Shown here: positions 1 to 9,458 of the stretch, piece by piece
How positions within the stretch are numbered: the first letter of the stretch is position 1
Layout of the letters: each line of letters begins with the position of its first letter
Source: Pythium myriotylum
Taxonomy: Eukaryota > Oomycota > Peronosporomycetes > Pythiales > Pythiaceae
Assembly (NCBI GenBank): GCA_023091665.1
Contig: JALJCQ010000003.1
Coordinates: forward strand, 1,302,001-1,366,000
Length of the DNA stretch: 64,000 nt
Reading direction: 5' to 3'
Notes under the pieces: generated by a model
The model's input: only the letters and a program-made list of their open reading frames with translations
Database searches by the model: none
What the model was told of the DNA's origin: nothing
Translations under genes and position numbers: made by a program

Positions 1-1618
1 TTTCGAGACCCACGGCAGTATTGTCGTACTGCGACTTCTTCTCCAAGTACGTCTGTTCCATTTCCTGGTATCGCTGACGCACCGATCGCAGCTCCTTAAT
101 TTGCGGTGCGAGCTGATTCTTCCGCTCTTTCAGGGTTTGGTTTATATCTGTGACGATCCGAGAGATCTCCTCGAGCGTCTCGCCTTTCAATTTGTTCACC
201 TGCGCGTTCATTTCAGAGATCTGATCCAGTTTATCCTGAGTGTCCAAAAATCCTGTTACACCCTTCTTTGCCTCCAAGTCCTTGAGAAAGCCATCCAAGT
301 CGGAGAGTTTGCTTTTTAAAAGCTGCTCTGTTCGATGGAGAACGACGCTTTCCGCCGCGATCGCCTTGAGCTCAATCTTGGCTTTCTTGCACTGGTTCGT
401 CTTCCTGTGCATAGTATTGCTATATTGACTGAACTCTTTCTTGCTCATGAACTTTGGCCCTGAGATTGCCGCTAGCTTGTTTTCAAGCTCCTCGATTTCG
501 CGTTGAGACTTGAACTTCTCTGCGCGAAGTGACTCGAGTTCATCCTCTTTGTCGGCTAGCTTCTTTGCCTGCACATTGGCATGCTGGCGGAAAATTGCGA
601 GTTTGTCGTCGCCTCCTTGCTTCTGGGAAGCCTCAGCAATTTGCGACTGAAGCTGCTGGATAGCTCGCTTGAGGCTAGTTATTTCGTCCTCCATATCTGC
701 AATATCAGCTTCTGTCTTCGGAGGCTCGCTCAACGCGCGCTCAAGGCGCTGAAGATTCTCCTGCTGGGTCTTGAACTCGGCTGGAAACTTGTTTTGAAGA
801 ATGTCTCGATTGCGATCGACTTGACCTCGGAGGTGATCGAAGAGCTGGTCAGGTGGGGTATCGTGACTCAGAGATGCGCGTAAATCCATCAACCGCTGCT
901 CACACTCGCGAGATCGCTTGTCAACGAGTGACAGCGACATCATCTGGTCCCGCTTTCGCTCGGCCAGCTTCGCTTGTTCCTCTTGCTCCTTGCGCAGCGC
1001 GCTCGTGGCGTCCAAAATCTCTTTGAAACCACTTTCGCTTGCAGTTTTCTTTTTCAGATTCGCAATTTTTTCTTGCAGCTGATGAGACTCTTCTTCAAGC
1101 TGCGTGATTTCTTTACGCAGTTCTCCGGGCCGCGCCTTAGAGTTGCGCAGCTGGTCAACCTCCTTGTGGACGGCCTTGAACTGGTCTTGGAGCTGCTTGT
1201 AGTGCTCGTGCATGCTGTTGAGGGCCTCGTTACCAAAGAACTCTTGTGGCACGTTAAGCGGGGCGAGAAAGCGACCCAAGTATGCTCGCTTTTTATGCGC
1301 CGCGAGACTCTTTAGGGCCCAATGTAGAATTGGATATAGCACCTGCCGCTCACCCTGGATTAGAGCGTCGCGAAAAGCCTCAATGTCTCGAGGCAGTGGG
1401 AACTTGAGCAACTGTAGGAACTCCAAGTACCGATGTGCACGCGCTTCGTCGGGCTCTGTGCGGAGATCCACATTATGCTTTGTGTCGATCTCAACGAAGA
1501 CTTCGTTCAGAATCTGAAGCAATTCGAAGTTGGACTTTTCGTCAAATGCCACGAGAGTGAGGCCGAGGCGGAAGGGCTCCTTGTTGAGCTGCTCGACGAT
1601 CAATTGGAGTTCGCTCAT
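1..1618 (-). CDS. IFT81: Intraflagellar transport protein 81 (IFT81), 3' end outside window
   Basis: Reading the minus strand from the ATG at 1618 gives an uninterrupted frame of about 539 codons that leaves the window still open. The N-terminus (MSELQLIVEQLNKEPFRLGL) and the block containing LYPILHWAL and KKRAYLGRFL match the calponin-homology-like domain of IFT81 (residues about 1-125), known to bind tubulin together with IFT74. The rest (about 130-539) is nearly continuous heptad coiled coil rich in E, K, Q and L, ending near the conserved ...SQYDNTAVGLE block that lies roughly 130 residues before the end of known IFT81 proteins of about 670 residues. It is a subunit of IFT complex B and carries tubulin into growing flagella, so the organism makes flagellated cells such as zoospores. 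No intron is needed in the visible part. Family assignment is by remembered motif similarity, not by a search. Confidence 0.9.
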   Translation of the reverse strand, partial: MSELQLIVEQLNKEPFRLGLTLVAFDEKSNFELLQILNEVFVEIDTKHNVDLRTEPDEARAHRYLEFLQLLKFPLPRDIEAFRDALIQGERQVLYPILHWALKSLAAHKKRAYLGRFLAPLNVPQEFFGNEALNSMHEHYKQLQDQFKAVHKEVDQLRNSKARPGELRKEITQLEEESHQLQEKIANLKKKTASESGFKEILDATSALRKEQEEQAKLAERKRDQMMSLSLVDKRSRECEQRLMDLRASLSHDTPPDQLFDHLRGQVDRNRDILQNKFPAEFKTQQENLQRLERALSEPPKTEADIADMEDEITSLKRAIQQLQSQIAEASQKQGGDDKLAIFRQHANVQAKKLADKEDELESLRAEKFKSQREIEELENKLAAISGPKFMSKKEFSQYSNTMHRKTNQCKKAKIELKAIAAESVVLHRTEQLLKSKLSDLDGFLKDLEAKKGVTGFLDTQDKLDQISEMNAQVNKLKGETLEEISRIVTDINQTLKERKNQLAPQIKELRSVRQRYQEMEQTYLEKKSQYDNTAVGLE

Positions 1619-1857
1619 TGCTGTCAGGGGAGAAATACTAGAGTGGTGGGGGGAGGAAAGAGAAGGTGGGCGTGAGCAAACGAAGCGACGCGCCTCCTCA
1701 AGATCCATTCGGGCAAAATGGTGTAGCACACACGATCTATACTGTACAAGACACCTGGGGTTCCTGCAAATACCTATGGCGGAAAGCGACACCTTGGACC
1801 CGCATACACTCCGCCTCTAGATCTAGACGACTAAAGAGAAAATTCAAGAGACACACA
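1619..1857. other. Intergenic spacer upstream of IFT81
   Basis: About 240 bp between the IFT81 start codon and the proposed stop of the next minus-strand gene. Both genes point the same way, so this stretch must hold the terminator of the upstream gene and the IFT81 promoter. I see no clear TATA box or other named motif. Confidence 0.5.
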
Positions 1858-4336
1858 TTACGACGCACTGATACCCTCCCTGAAAGCACACAAAGACACC
1901 ATTAGTCACCAATCCTGAACCCTTCGGTTTTTCGACCACCACGTACTTCTTGAAGGCTTCAGCGATGCGGTACGAGTCAAACGTGCAATGGATGCTTACA
2001 ATCGAGCCACAGGACATGTTGAGGATATCGCACGATTCTTCACTTACAATCTGGCTGTTGCGGAGGATGCGATACGTGGTCGAAGTCATAACCACGGCCG
2101 TCTCCTCGTCCTCGTCCACCACGATGCGCAAGACTCGACCAGCGCTTCGCTCGATCGTCTCATCTCGAATCTTCCAGAAATCGCACAGACGCTTGTAACC
2201 ATGGAACTCTCCCCAATATGGCACGCAATCTGGGAGGTTGGAGCTTAGTACACACGACTCAGCAACAGGATCGATCTTCTCTTCCATCCAGAATGAAGCT
2301 GGTGCATCCATTGGGGTGTTGAAACGCAGGTTCGGGCCGAAGAGATTTTTATAGTAATCAACGACGAGATTCTTGAGTTGTTGCTTGGTCCAAGAACGCC
2401 CACCATTTGCAGGAACTGCGGTTCCATCGTCACCGAGAAGTGAAAGGCGTTTCTGCGGCTGTGGGGGGCTCAACATTGACACACAAGTCACGATCTCACT
2501 CAACCACAACAGGCGCGTATCAATTGTGTCGACCACGACCATGAAGGCGCCATGGCCCTGGGTGTTGACTTGAAACCCATAGACTGAGTGTTGACCGCTT
2601 GCCGCCACGGGGATACCCTCCGTCACGCTGACAGGACGAGCCGTACCCCTTAAGTACGTACGGTCACGTGCGTGGCTCTCACTTACGTAATAGCTGAGGA
2701 GACCGTCATGGCGGTTGAGTACGAAGTAGTAGCGCTCCCAGAGGTTCCTCTGTCCTGTTTCAGGGAACTTGCTCTTGTACATGTAGCCCGAAGTGACTGC
2801 ATTGGCGGGCCTATCGCTAGATGGCTTGGAAGGCAGATCCACGACGTGAACTCCTCCGTCACGGTGGACAAACTTGGTCACATCCTCTCCTTTTGAAGTG
2901 TCGACGACGAACACCTCTGCTTGAGCTGGAGCTACCGTTGGGGGGATGTAAGCCTCATTCGCAATAGCTAGAAGCTTTTTCTCATTTTTGTCACCTTGGC
3001 CGGTACTGACGAAAGACTTCCTCAAACGCTTGAGCATGCTATTCCACCCGAACGAGCCACGATGGTTTCCGTTGCTTGAAGAGGAAGCCTGATCCTCATC
3101 ACTGTCGCTGCTGGGCTTCTCCGGGGGTTTGATGACGGATCCAAGGCGCATCGAACCTCTGAAGACAGGAGTCTGAAGCATTTGCTTGATGTAATGAGTT
3201 GATTTTCTTCCGCCCTCACTTTCGGAGGATGACTCAGCATCGGGGTGTGCAGGGGTACTAGACCCAGCACTCGATTCGGACGGAGACTTCTCGCTGCTGC
3301 GCTGCGACGAGGTCCGTGATGACTTCCGTCCGCTCAGACGCCGCATGCTAGATGTTCGTTCGGTACTTTCATTGAGATCTTGTTGTCCAAGTGGTGCTGC
3401 GACCGCGGGTGACGCGTCTTCGACAGCAGATGTACTGGCTGAAGCCACAGAAGCAGGGGGTGATGAAGCAGGAGATGGCGAGGACGCGGTCTCTGACTCT
3501 GGCGAAGCAGGTTGTGGAGATGACTGCTGGCGTTCCAGCTTTGGAGACCCACTACTCTTCCTGCTGTACCGTGGAGATCCCCATGGCGGGCACCGCTTAC
3601 ACATGCGCTGCAGCGTCACATTGTTTTGAGAGGGGGACTTCGTTGAGAGAACTTCGTCGATCACGTCCTTCAACAAACCCGCGTAGATCTTCAGAGTCGG
3701 AATATCCTCATCAGCACGGACGATCAGTTGTGGAAGAGACGATACTCCATCGACCTCGTCGAAGAGATCAAGCGTAAGCCAATTGTCGCGACCTCTTGAA
3801 CACTCGACATCTTTGATGATGAAGGCAATAGCTGGGACAATATGGATCAGGAGCATATCAAATGAAGAGCGTCTTTCCAGAGCATGAAGATAACGCTGCA
3901 TCAGCTCGCCTTTGTGAAGCTCCAGATCAAGATCTGCGTTGTTGATGTTAACCAGTGCGTGGAGATGCTTGGCAAGAGCGATTTCAACCGACGATGGCAA
4001 GCCCGAGTTCAAAAAAGCGCAAAACTTCGTTGCCGTGGCCTTTGCAGTATTGAAGACGCTGGTCCACAGTGAGTCACCACGAGACAGAGTTCCTAAGTTG
4101 TACATCGCTGAATCAAGCGATGATTGACGTGGAGATCCAGGATAAGAATCCGAGTACGGGTTGTTGATAGGTGATGTCTCCGCATTCCCGACTGAGTCTT
4201 CGTCGCCACTTGTAGCGGTTGCATCGATCCCGTGCTTCTTGAACAATAGGAGTAGCTCGGTGGTAACCTGCACGTTCAGACCTATGATTGCAGTTGTGAA
4301 GTCAATAATCTCGATCTCCAGGTCAGACAGAGTCAT
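1858..4336 (-). CDS. PH domain protein with C-terminal NTF2/SnoaL-like fold (probably the 3' part of the SAPS-like gene next to it)
   Basis: The ORF from the ATG at 4336 has a helical N-terminal part (about 1-250), a long Ser/Pro/Glu-rich disordered linker (about 260-450), and a pleckstrin-homology domain (about 512-620; begins SGYMYKSKFPETGQRNLWER with the usual RYYFVL strand and a closing helix around LLWLSEIV). A C-terminal domain (about 650-790) contains YWGEFHGYKRLCDFW, the signature region of NTF2/SnoaL-like cone folds. PH domains bind phosphoinositides or proteins, so a membrane-associated signalling adaptor is the best guess; no catalytic motif is visible. The unspliced frame runs to 1844, but removing a 67-bp intron at 1880-1946 gives a shorter end (EAFKKEGISAS, stop TAA at 1858-1860). 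The ATG at 4336 may be internal, because the preceding ORF ends in the same frame only six bases earlier, inside a candidate intron. Confidence 0.7.
1880..1946 (-). other. Candidate 67-bp intron near the 3' end of the PH-domain gene
   Basis: On the minus strand the segment starts with the strong donor GTACGT, carries a branch-like GACTAAT 26-30 bases before the end, and closes with a pyrimidine-rich CTTTCAG acceptor. Splicing replaces a cysteine- and glycine-rich tail that looks non-coding with a short end and a TAA stop. Inferred from splice consensus only. Confidence 0.55.
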
Positions 4337-4347
4337 ATGCTACTTAC
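4282..4347 (-). other. Candidate 66-bp intron joining the SAPS-like and PH-domain ORFs
   Basis: The upstream ORF reads ...NEMSGC then AAG TAG; the DNA there is GGCTGTAAGTAG, which contains a perfect GTAAGT donor at 4347. A CTGAC branch-like motif and the acceptor ATCATAG at 4282 follow. Removing 66 bp (a multiple of three) deletes the in-frame TAG and fuses the two ORFs in the same frame. The counter-argument is that the skipped stretch also encodes a plausible amphipathic helix. Confidence 0.5.
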
Positions 4348-6100
4348 AGCCAGACATCTCGTTGAGCCTTTTTCCCTGAATCTCTTGAAGTTCGTGTAAC
4401 GCGTTGTCGAAGATCTCCTGCACAATTGAAGGCCACTTGCTGAGCTCCTCGAGAAACATGAACTGCAAAAAGTTGTGGTATCCGTGGGTCATCGACTCGA
4501 AACCTCGAATAGTACCGAACTGATCGCGCACGAAATACTTCGAGAGATAGACACCACCTTCACGCCGACTAAAAGCGCCCAACCGGTCGGCTTGATTGGC
4601 CTGGAGCATGTCTACTAGGAGGTGGGACGCGTTCTCGACTGCAGCTGGGTTGAGTGGCTCCTTCACTCGCAAACGCGTGGCTTGCGCAAGCAATGGAACA
4701 ACAATTTCCATCGCGTCGTTTCGTCCCGTGATAGGATGCACACTCTCATATGACTGGAGGATGAGCGTTAGCATATACTTGATGGTGTTGGAATACAGAT
4801 GCGGCATGACACGGGGTAGGAAGCGTCGGAGTACATTCGAGACGTAGCCATCCTCCAAGCAGAAACCATCGTGAAGCCGAACGAGAGCCTTGCTGAAGAA
4901 CAGAAGCTGCATTTCGTCAAGGGGGGCAGGATTGTCGAAGATTGAGTAAAGCAGGTCCCACTTCTCGAGGTCATCGCCATCTTGGCAGCCGAAAACAGCG
5001 TTAACAGAGGCTGAACCGGACGATGAATCCGACGAAAAAGATTCGTAGAGATCTTCTTCGCCAGTGTACAGCTTCATAATAATTTCCGAGCAGATGAAAT
5101 AGTTCTTGTAGTATCCATACTCCTCGTGGGGCTCACCACTGAATACTGGGGGCTTGACAAACTCCTTGAGCACAGCTTCAACTGTTTCGCGTTGCATGAG
5201 CCAGATTCGCACATCCGAGTCTGAGTCGTCCAAAACTTCTAGGATCGGGTCGATCGCCATGTCCAAAAAGGCTTCAAGCGTGAGCTTCTTTTGGTGAAAC
5301 TGTCCACCTCCGAGTGGGTCGTCATTGTAAGAAGTGAGAGAGCGCCGGCGATAGAGGTCTGCGTCGTCCAAGAACTTCGAGAGACTACCCGATCTGCCAC
5401 CCCGATTGGTCACAACTTCCATCTCGTTCACGGGGTATGTGATTGTAAGCGGGACACTTGGGAGGCTTCCGGAGTTGGAACCAAAACTGCCTCGGCCTTC
5501 GCCACTCTTGTCCAGCGGTTCGTGCTCGCCAAGCTCATCGTCGTCTTCAACATCCGAGTCCATATCAAGGTCCATGTCGGGCTCGGACGCTTGCGTGTTG
5601 CCATCGGGGCTGTCACCTTCTCCATCCGCGCGCTCGCTGTCTTGGCTTGGCTCGCTCCCGAGTATACTCCCGGCGCTCAAGACGACCTCTGCGGCATTCT
5701 CGGCGGAGGGCGGCGCCTCGTCGAGGGTAGCCGCGGAGGGCGAGGCGTCCGTCGGGGTGTCTCCGCTCGCGGGAGGCTGGGGGTCGCCCGCCTCATTCGC
5801 GTCGTCCGGGGCCGCGGCTCCTTGCGGGGCATCGTGGGCGGGCTTGGCGGCGGCGGCGTCGTCCATGGCGAGCTCTTCGTCGAGCGCCGGCGGCGCGGGT
5901 CCGAGCTCGGGCTCCTCTTCGAGCTCGCAGTCGTCCTCGTCCTCCTTCTCGGTCTCGGCGTTGTCGCTGTTGCTGTCGCTGTCGCTGGCGTCGCCGTGGG
6001 GCGCGGCCGGCTCGTGCGTCTTGGCGGCGCGCAAGTCGTCGGCGTCGGGCGTCGCGGGCTTCTTGGCGGCCGAGGGCGACGCCTGGTTGCTCTCCTCCAT
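4340..6100 (-). CDS. SAPS-family-like protein (PP6/Sit4 phosphatase regulatory subunit-like)
   Basis: The start is taken as the ATG at 6100, in a strong context (CGCCATGG), giving 586 residues; the frame is open further upstream but only with non-ATG starts. Residues 1-200 are low-complexity, acidic and Ala/Pro-rich. From about 240 the protein is helical. The parts that recall SAPS domains are a start like LTLEAFLD..., the element YSIFDNPAPLDEMQLLFFSK (compare the PL-x5-FFSK element of PP6R proteins), and a later conserved helix pair. SAPS proteins are regulatory subunits of PP6/Sit4-type phosphatases in the cytoplasm. The ORF ends with TAG at 4340-4342, within a GTAAGT splice donor, so it probably continues into the PH-domain ORF as one protein of about 1369 residues. 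Similarity is from memory and moderate; an armadillo-like helical protein of another family is possible. Confidence 0.6.
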   Translation of the reverse strand: MEESNQASPSAAKKPATPDADDLRAAKTHEPAAPHGDASDSDSNSDNAETEKEDEDDCELEEEPELGPAPPALDEELAMDDAAAAKPAHDAPQGAAAPDDANEAGDPQPPASGDTPTDASPSAATLDEAPPSAENAAEVVLSAGSILGSEPSQDSERADGEGDSPDGNTQASEPDMDLDMDSDVEDDDELGEHEPLDKSGEGRGSFGSNSGSLPSVPLTITYPVNEMEVVTNRGGRSGSLSKFLDDADLYRRRSLTSYNDDPLGGGQFHQKKLTLEAFLDMAIDPILEVLDDSDSDVRIWLMQRETVEAVLKEFVKPPVFSGEPHEEYGYYKNYFICSEIIMKLYTGEEDLYESFSSDSSSGSASVNAVFGCQDGDDLEKWDLLYSIFDNPAPLDEMQLLFFSKALVRLHDGFCLEDGYVSNVLRRFLPRVMPHLYSNTIKYMLTLILQSYESVHPITGRNDAMEIVVPLLAQATRLRVKEPLNPAAVENASHLLVDMLQANQADRLGAFSRREGGVYLSKYFVRDQFGTIRGFESMTHGYHNFLQFMFLEELSKWPSIVQEIFDNALHELQEIQGKRLNEMSGCK

Positions 6101-6915
6101 GGCGCGGCGCGGGATGGCTCCCGTCGCCTTTCTTCGGGTGTCGCCCCGAGCAGCAGCAAGGAGGAGGAAAGGGGAAGGGCTCAGCCGCAGGGGTAAGGGC
6201 GAGGCCGCCGCGAGCGGTCGGCGAAAGGACCCGCCGCGCGCCCATTGGTCGAAAGCAGAGACCCCGCCCCAGCTGGTCCGGACATACACCTACCCCTTCT
6301 CACGGGACTGACTGGAGAGCGAATCCCAGAACAAGGTGGGAGAAGAGAGAAGAGTTCAACAACAGGACACATACCACGAAAAATTACTTTGTGGGACTGG
6401 AAGAGGGGAGAGAGAGGCAGTTGTGGGGCGCTGGGTCCCACATTTTCGACTATGGCGAAAGGAGAAACTCCAGCTCTGTCGAGATCATCACTTTCCCTTA
6501 TTTGTATAAATATTTGTATCAACTTTCGCAAAGCATCAAACTGTAACATGTGCAGCAAAGCTCGAGAGAAACTTCTTTGAAAGGGGTATTGTTTTAAGCG
6601 GAGAAAACATCTATTATTGCAGTTTACTTTATACATGGTGACAGGTAGTTGTATCTTAAAATTGTATAGTAGTGGTACGGTACAGCTATCTATTAGTAGG
6701 GGGTCTCCATGGCAATATCATCGCGAAACATAGTTGGTATCATGTTCCAGATATTGAGAGAGATCGCGAATGTCCTCTGCAATTGATTTTTTCGGACGGA
6801 TGAACACAGAGCAATAGAGCATAATATCTGCGATTGGTTTGTGCGAGCATAGACCATAGGAGGAATTTGTGCATCGAAGAGGTGACAGCTATGATAATCG
6901 TAACCAGGTAAACTT
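6101..6915. other. 5' flank of the SAPS-like gene and intergenic DNA
   Basis: The first 200 bp are GC-rich and probably hold the 5' UTR and promoter of the minus-strand gene. Base composition then becomes AT-rich. Short ORFs here lack coding character. I identify no RNA gene or mobile element in this stretch. Confidence 0.4.
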
Positions 6916-7177
6916 GGGCCGTGTTCGAGGGTTAGAGCTATTGACGTAAAACGTGATTATCTCTAACGTGAGGATGTTAGGATAAAACAGTTCCCATCTG
7001 TCGTGTTCGCAGATAATCCCGTGAGAGTGACATTACAACACCATCAAACATCGAAATAGCTCATCTATGATAATCGCTTAATCGACCATAAATCGATTTA
7101 TTCTGGCGTCGTGTTCGACTGCATAAATCGTTTTATTCTGTCTGATAAATCGATTTATGTCGGGTCCGAACACGCCC
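6916..7177. mobile_element. Candidate MITE (PIF/Harbinger-like termini)
   Basis: The left end GGGCCGTGTTCG and the right end (reverse complement GGGCGTGTTCGG) form short imperfect terminal inverted repeats about 262 bp apart. The interior is AT-rich and non-coding and contains two copies of the palindrome ATAAATCGATTTAT plus a third related copy. The G-rich TIR recalls Tourist/PIF elements, which duplicate TTA or TAA; here the flanks are CTT and TTA, so the target duplication is not clean. Non-autonomous if real. Confidence 0.4.
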
Positions 7178-8018
7178 TTATGTAGTATGGAGTTATATGT
7201 GTCCTAACTGCGAATTACGCACAAATGCGCAAACGTAGGGTCAGCGCCTCCAATCACTAACTAAACGAGTGTCTGGTATCATGGTTTTCACGATACAACT
7301 AGCCGTTATTCGAGGCACACTCGCTGACAACCCATCGGTAACATTTGCCGAGCATGGCCGCGCCACCAACCGCACCCCAGACGACTCCCTCCGCAAACCG
7401 CAGCGAATGCATGCGTCTAGTAGTTCGGTCGAAACTTGGCAGGCAACAGGAGATGGTTCGAACACGACACTCGACAATCCAGACGACTCGCCGCCTGCCC
7501 TCACCGAGAATGGCGACGCCTGGAAAATATCCCTCTCCGCGAACAGATTAGGGGAGTGTGTACGTTTTGAGATACCGCCAAACCAGCGGAATGTGGCGGC
7601 CGATGGGGAGGGGGGGGGGGGGGGGGGGGGGGGGTGTTTGGAGCTGGGCAACGAATCGATTATGAGTTCGACTGCTTAAGGCTCTGAAAGCTGATGTGTG
7701 AAGAAAATGCACTGATGGGTGCCTTTTGTGATTGTCGTCGTTTATCTACGCTACCTAATACTCATTCTGGGTATCAGCTCTTTTGGCAAATCAAGGGGTC
7801 CGAAATCAGATATTGCGTGTAGGTTTTGTAGTTGGGGTCAGAAATGAGGAGATATCTGGTCGGATATGATGCGAGCGACGCATGAAATAATCTCTAACTC
7901 GGACCGGAACTACAAACCTTAGTCGCTTTCGCCGTTTACGACACGCATTTCCTGGGCCATCGACACTCAGCTAACTCCCCATTTCTCAGTTGGAGCGGTA
8001 ATAAGATGACGTTTACAC
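7178..8018. other. Intergenic DNA with no recognisable gene
   Basis: A 136-codon frame at 7269-7679 runs through the poly-G tract and has no recognisable domain. The remainder is mixed-composition DNA leading into the transposase remnant. Confidence 0.4.
7610..7634. repeat. 25-nt poly-G run
   Basis: An uninterrupted run of G preceded by CGATGGGGA. Such a tract can form G-quadruplexes, is length-unstable, and is often mis-sized in assemblies. Confidence 0.9.
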
Positions 8019-8980
8019 GATTTCCGCTGGCGCGCCATAGCTCTCATACACCTCTAATGTTCCCATCGACCACCTCCTCAGGCCTAAATTGCGAGCGATT
8101 CGACGTTGGTACGATCTATTCTTGACCCAAGTGTTTGTGAACGCTCCTCACAAGCGCAAGAAATACATCCGCTGGTCCGTTGTCGTGCTAGATGCTGCGG
8201 GCGTGTACGTGAAGGAACCTACGTTCTATATCGAAGAGCTCCGTGCATTTATAAAGAAACGGTTCCCCCTGCTGAAGAACATATCGGTGTCGACGATCTG
8301 TTGTGTCTTCATCACGAGCTAACCAACAAGGTGTTGTCAAAGGCCACTCGCAAAGCTGTTTCAGCTCAGATCAAAGTGTTCGGAGACAAGCTGAAGAACT
8401 AGCTTTAATTGACGAAAAATATCGTGAATAAAAGCGAGTTGTTCGGCAATAGAATTTTGTCGATACGAGGTGTCTGCGCGCAACACCACATCTATCGTGA
8501 AATTACGATTTCGACGCGGCAAACGGCTCTCGACAATGCCAGCTCTCGACGTTACCGGCTTTATTGGGTGCAAATGGACGGAGGGCAAGTTCAGCCGAGG
8601 ACGCCTTCGTGAAGCTTTTCTGAGAAAAGTGGTTCCACAGCTACACCCATGGCCGCTCCCTCGCTCCATTGTGATAGTAGACAACGCCAAAATTCACGCA
8701 TAGCCTGAGCTAGAGGAAGCAATCCATCCATGTGGAGCTCGATCGCTCCTTCTTCCTTCGTATTGTCCGCAATTGAACCTGATAGAACCATGTTTCCGTT
8801 TGCTCAAGCTTTGGCTCCAAAAGCATGCCAATCTAGTTTTCACGAACTACCCCGAACTCGCTCTTGGCATTGCCACGCGTGCCTACACACATTGCGATCC
8901 GTTAGCGTGCTATTGTTTCTTCCAGCATTGCGGTTGTTTCGACACAGAACTTCGACACGATGTGTTCGACGGTCTATTGC
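8019..8980 (+). pseudogene. Decayed Tc1/mariner-like DDE transposase
   Basis: Fragments in changing frames line up with a DDE superfamily endonuclease. They start with DFRWRAIALIH (about 8019), continue with IRRWYDLFL and PTFYIEELRAFIKKRFP, then KVLSKATRKAV in another frame, then DVTGFIG and SIVIVDNAKIH (the second catalytic Asp region, near 8670-8700), and end with YCPQLNLIEPCF (the catalytic-Glu region, near 8763-8800). Breaks include a TAA soon after the start, a frameshift near 8300, TAG at 8400, frame loss between 8400 and 8470, and a TAG just after the NAKIHA motif. The 3' end is cut at 8980 where copia DNA begins. No terminal inverted repeats were recognised. It is immobile, and is the only non-LTR transposase seen. 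Confidence 0.75.
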
Positions 8981-9094
8981 GTGGCAACAGGGTCAGCGGT
9001 CCCAGCGATCAGCAGCACCAGGATCGGCCCAGCAGCCGAATGTCGACTACGCACCGGGGTCCAAGCCCCACTCTCGCACGCACTCGCTCGAGAA
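8981..9094 (+). mobile_element. 114-bp fragment of C1 copia, plus orientation
   Basis: The segment matches the linker between integrase and reverse transcriptase of C1 (GTGGCAACAGGG... to ...CTCGAGAACC). It lies opposite in orientation to copy A, which starts at 9095, so this is an inverted rearrangement junction and not a simple insertion edge. Confidence 0.8.
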
Positions 9095-9458
9095 CCATCT
9101 GCATCTTGAACTTCCATGTGTGGAAGCTGGTCCCGTCGAACTTGTTGATGCGGGCTGGCGTGGTCGAATCCATGGCGAAGGCTGGGGAGGTGGAGTCAGT
9201 AGAGCACCAGCTGATGCACCACCGTTGAGCACGGGCACATAGCCGCTGGTGTTTCGATGAGACTCAATGTCGCCAGCCCAGTCGGCGTCGGAGTAGCCGA
9301 CTAGTCTTCAATCATCAGACACGAAGAACTGCGGGCCATAGGCTGGAGTCGCTTGCAGGTAGCGGAGCACGCGCTTGGGAGCTTGCCAGTGTGTTGGACA
9401 CGGGTTCGTGGCGAAGTGGCTGGGTGTTCCGACTGGTGCTACGAGGTCTGGCCGAGTG
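9095..9458 (-). repeat. Left copy of a 364-bp direct repeat (RNaseH::gag junction)
   Basis: Matches 13018-13381 at a constant offset of 3923 bp. It contains the 5' end of gag and a truncated RNase H segment, so it is a tandem-overlap repeat and not an LTR. Confidence 0.85.

Noticed and set aside
1054..1236. Short plus- and minus-strand ORFs inside IFT81
   Set aside because: All are out-of-frame shadows of the long minus-strand IFT81 reading frame.
4289..4336. ATG at 4336 as a certain gene start
   Set aside because: It lies six bases from an in-frame stop of the upstream ORF and inside a good candidate intron, so it is kept only as a provisional start.
5291..6311. Long overlapping frames on both strands over the 5' end of the SAPS-like gene
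   Set aside because: The GC-rich, low-complexity coding region opens several frames. Only the minus frame starting MEESNQ continues into a structured, recognisable domain and has a good start context.
7269..7679. 136-codon plus-strand ORF
   Set aside because: It passes through the poly-G tract, overlaps an equal antisense frame and has no recognisable domain.
8981..9242. A frame joining the transposase end to copia sequence (8730-9242) as a chimeric gene
   Set aside because: It crosses two rearrangement junctions, and the copia part after 9095 is read on the wrong strand. No functional product is likely.
9095..9458. The 364-bp repeats at 9095 and 13018 as LTRs of copy A
   Set aside because: They contain gag and RNase H coding sequence, lack TG...CA ends, and there is no PBS or polypurine tract beside them.
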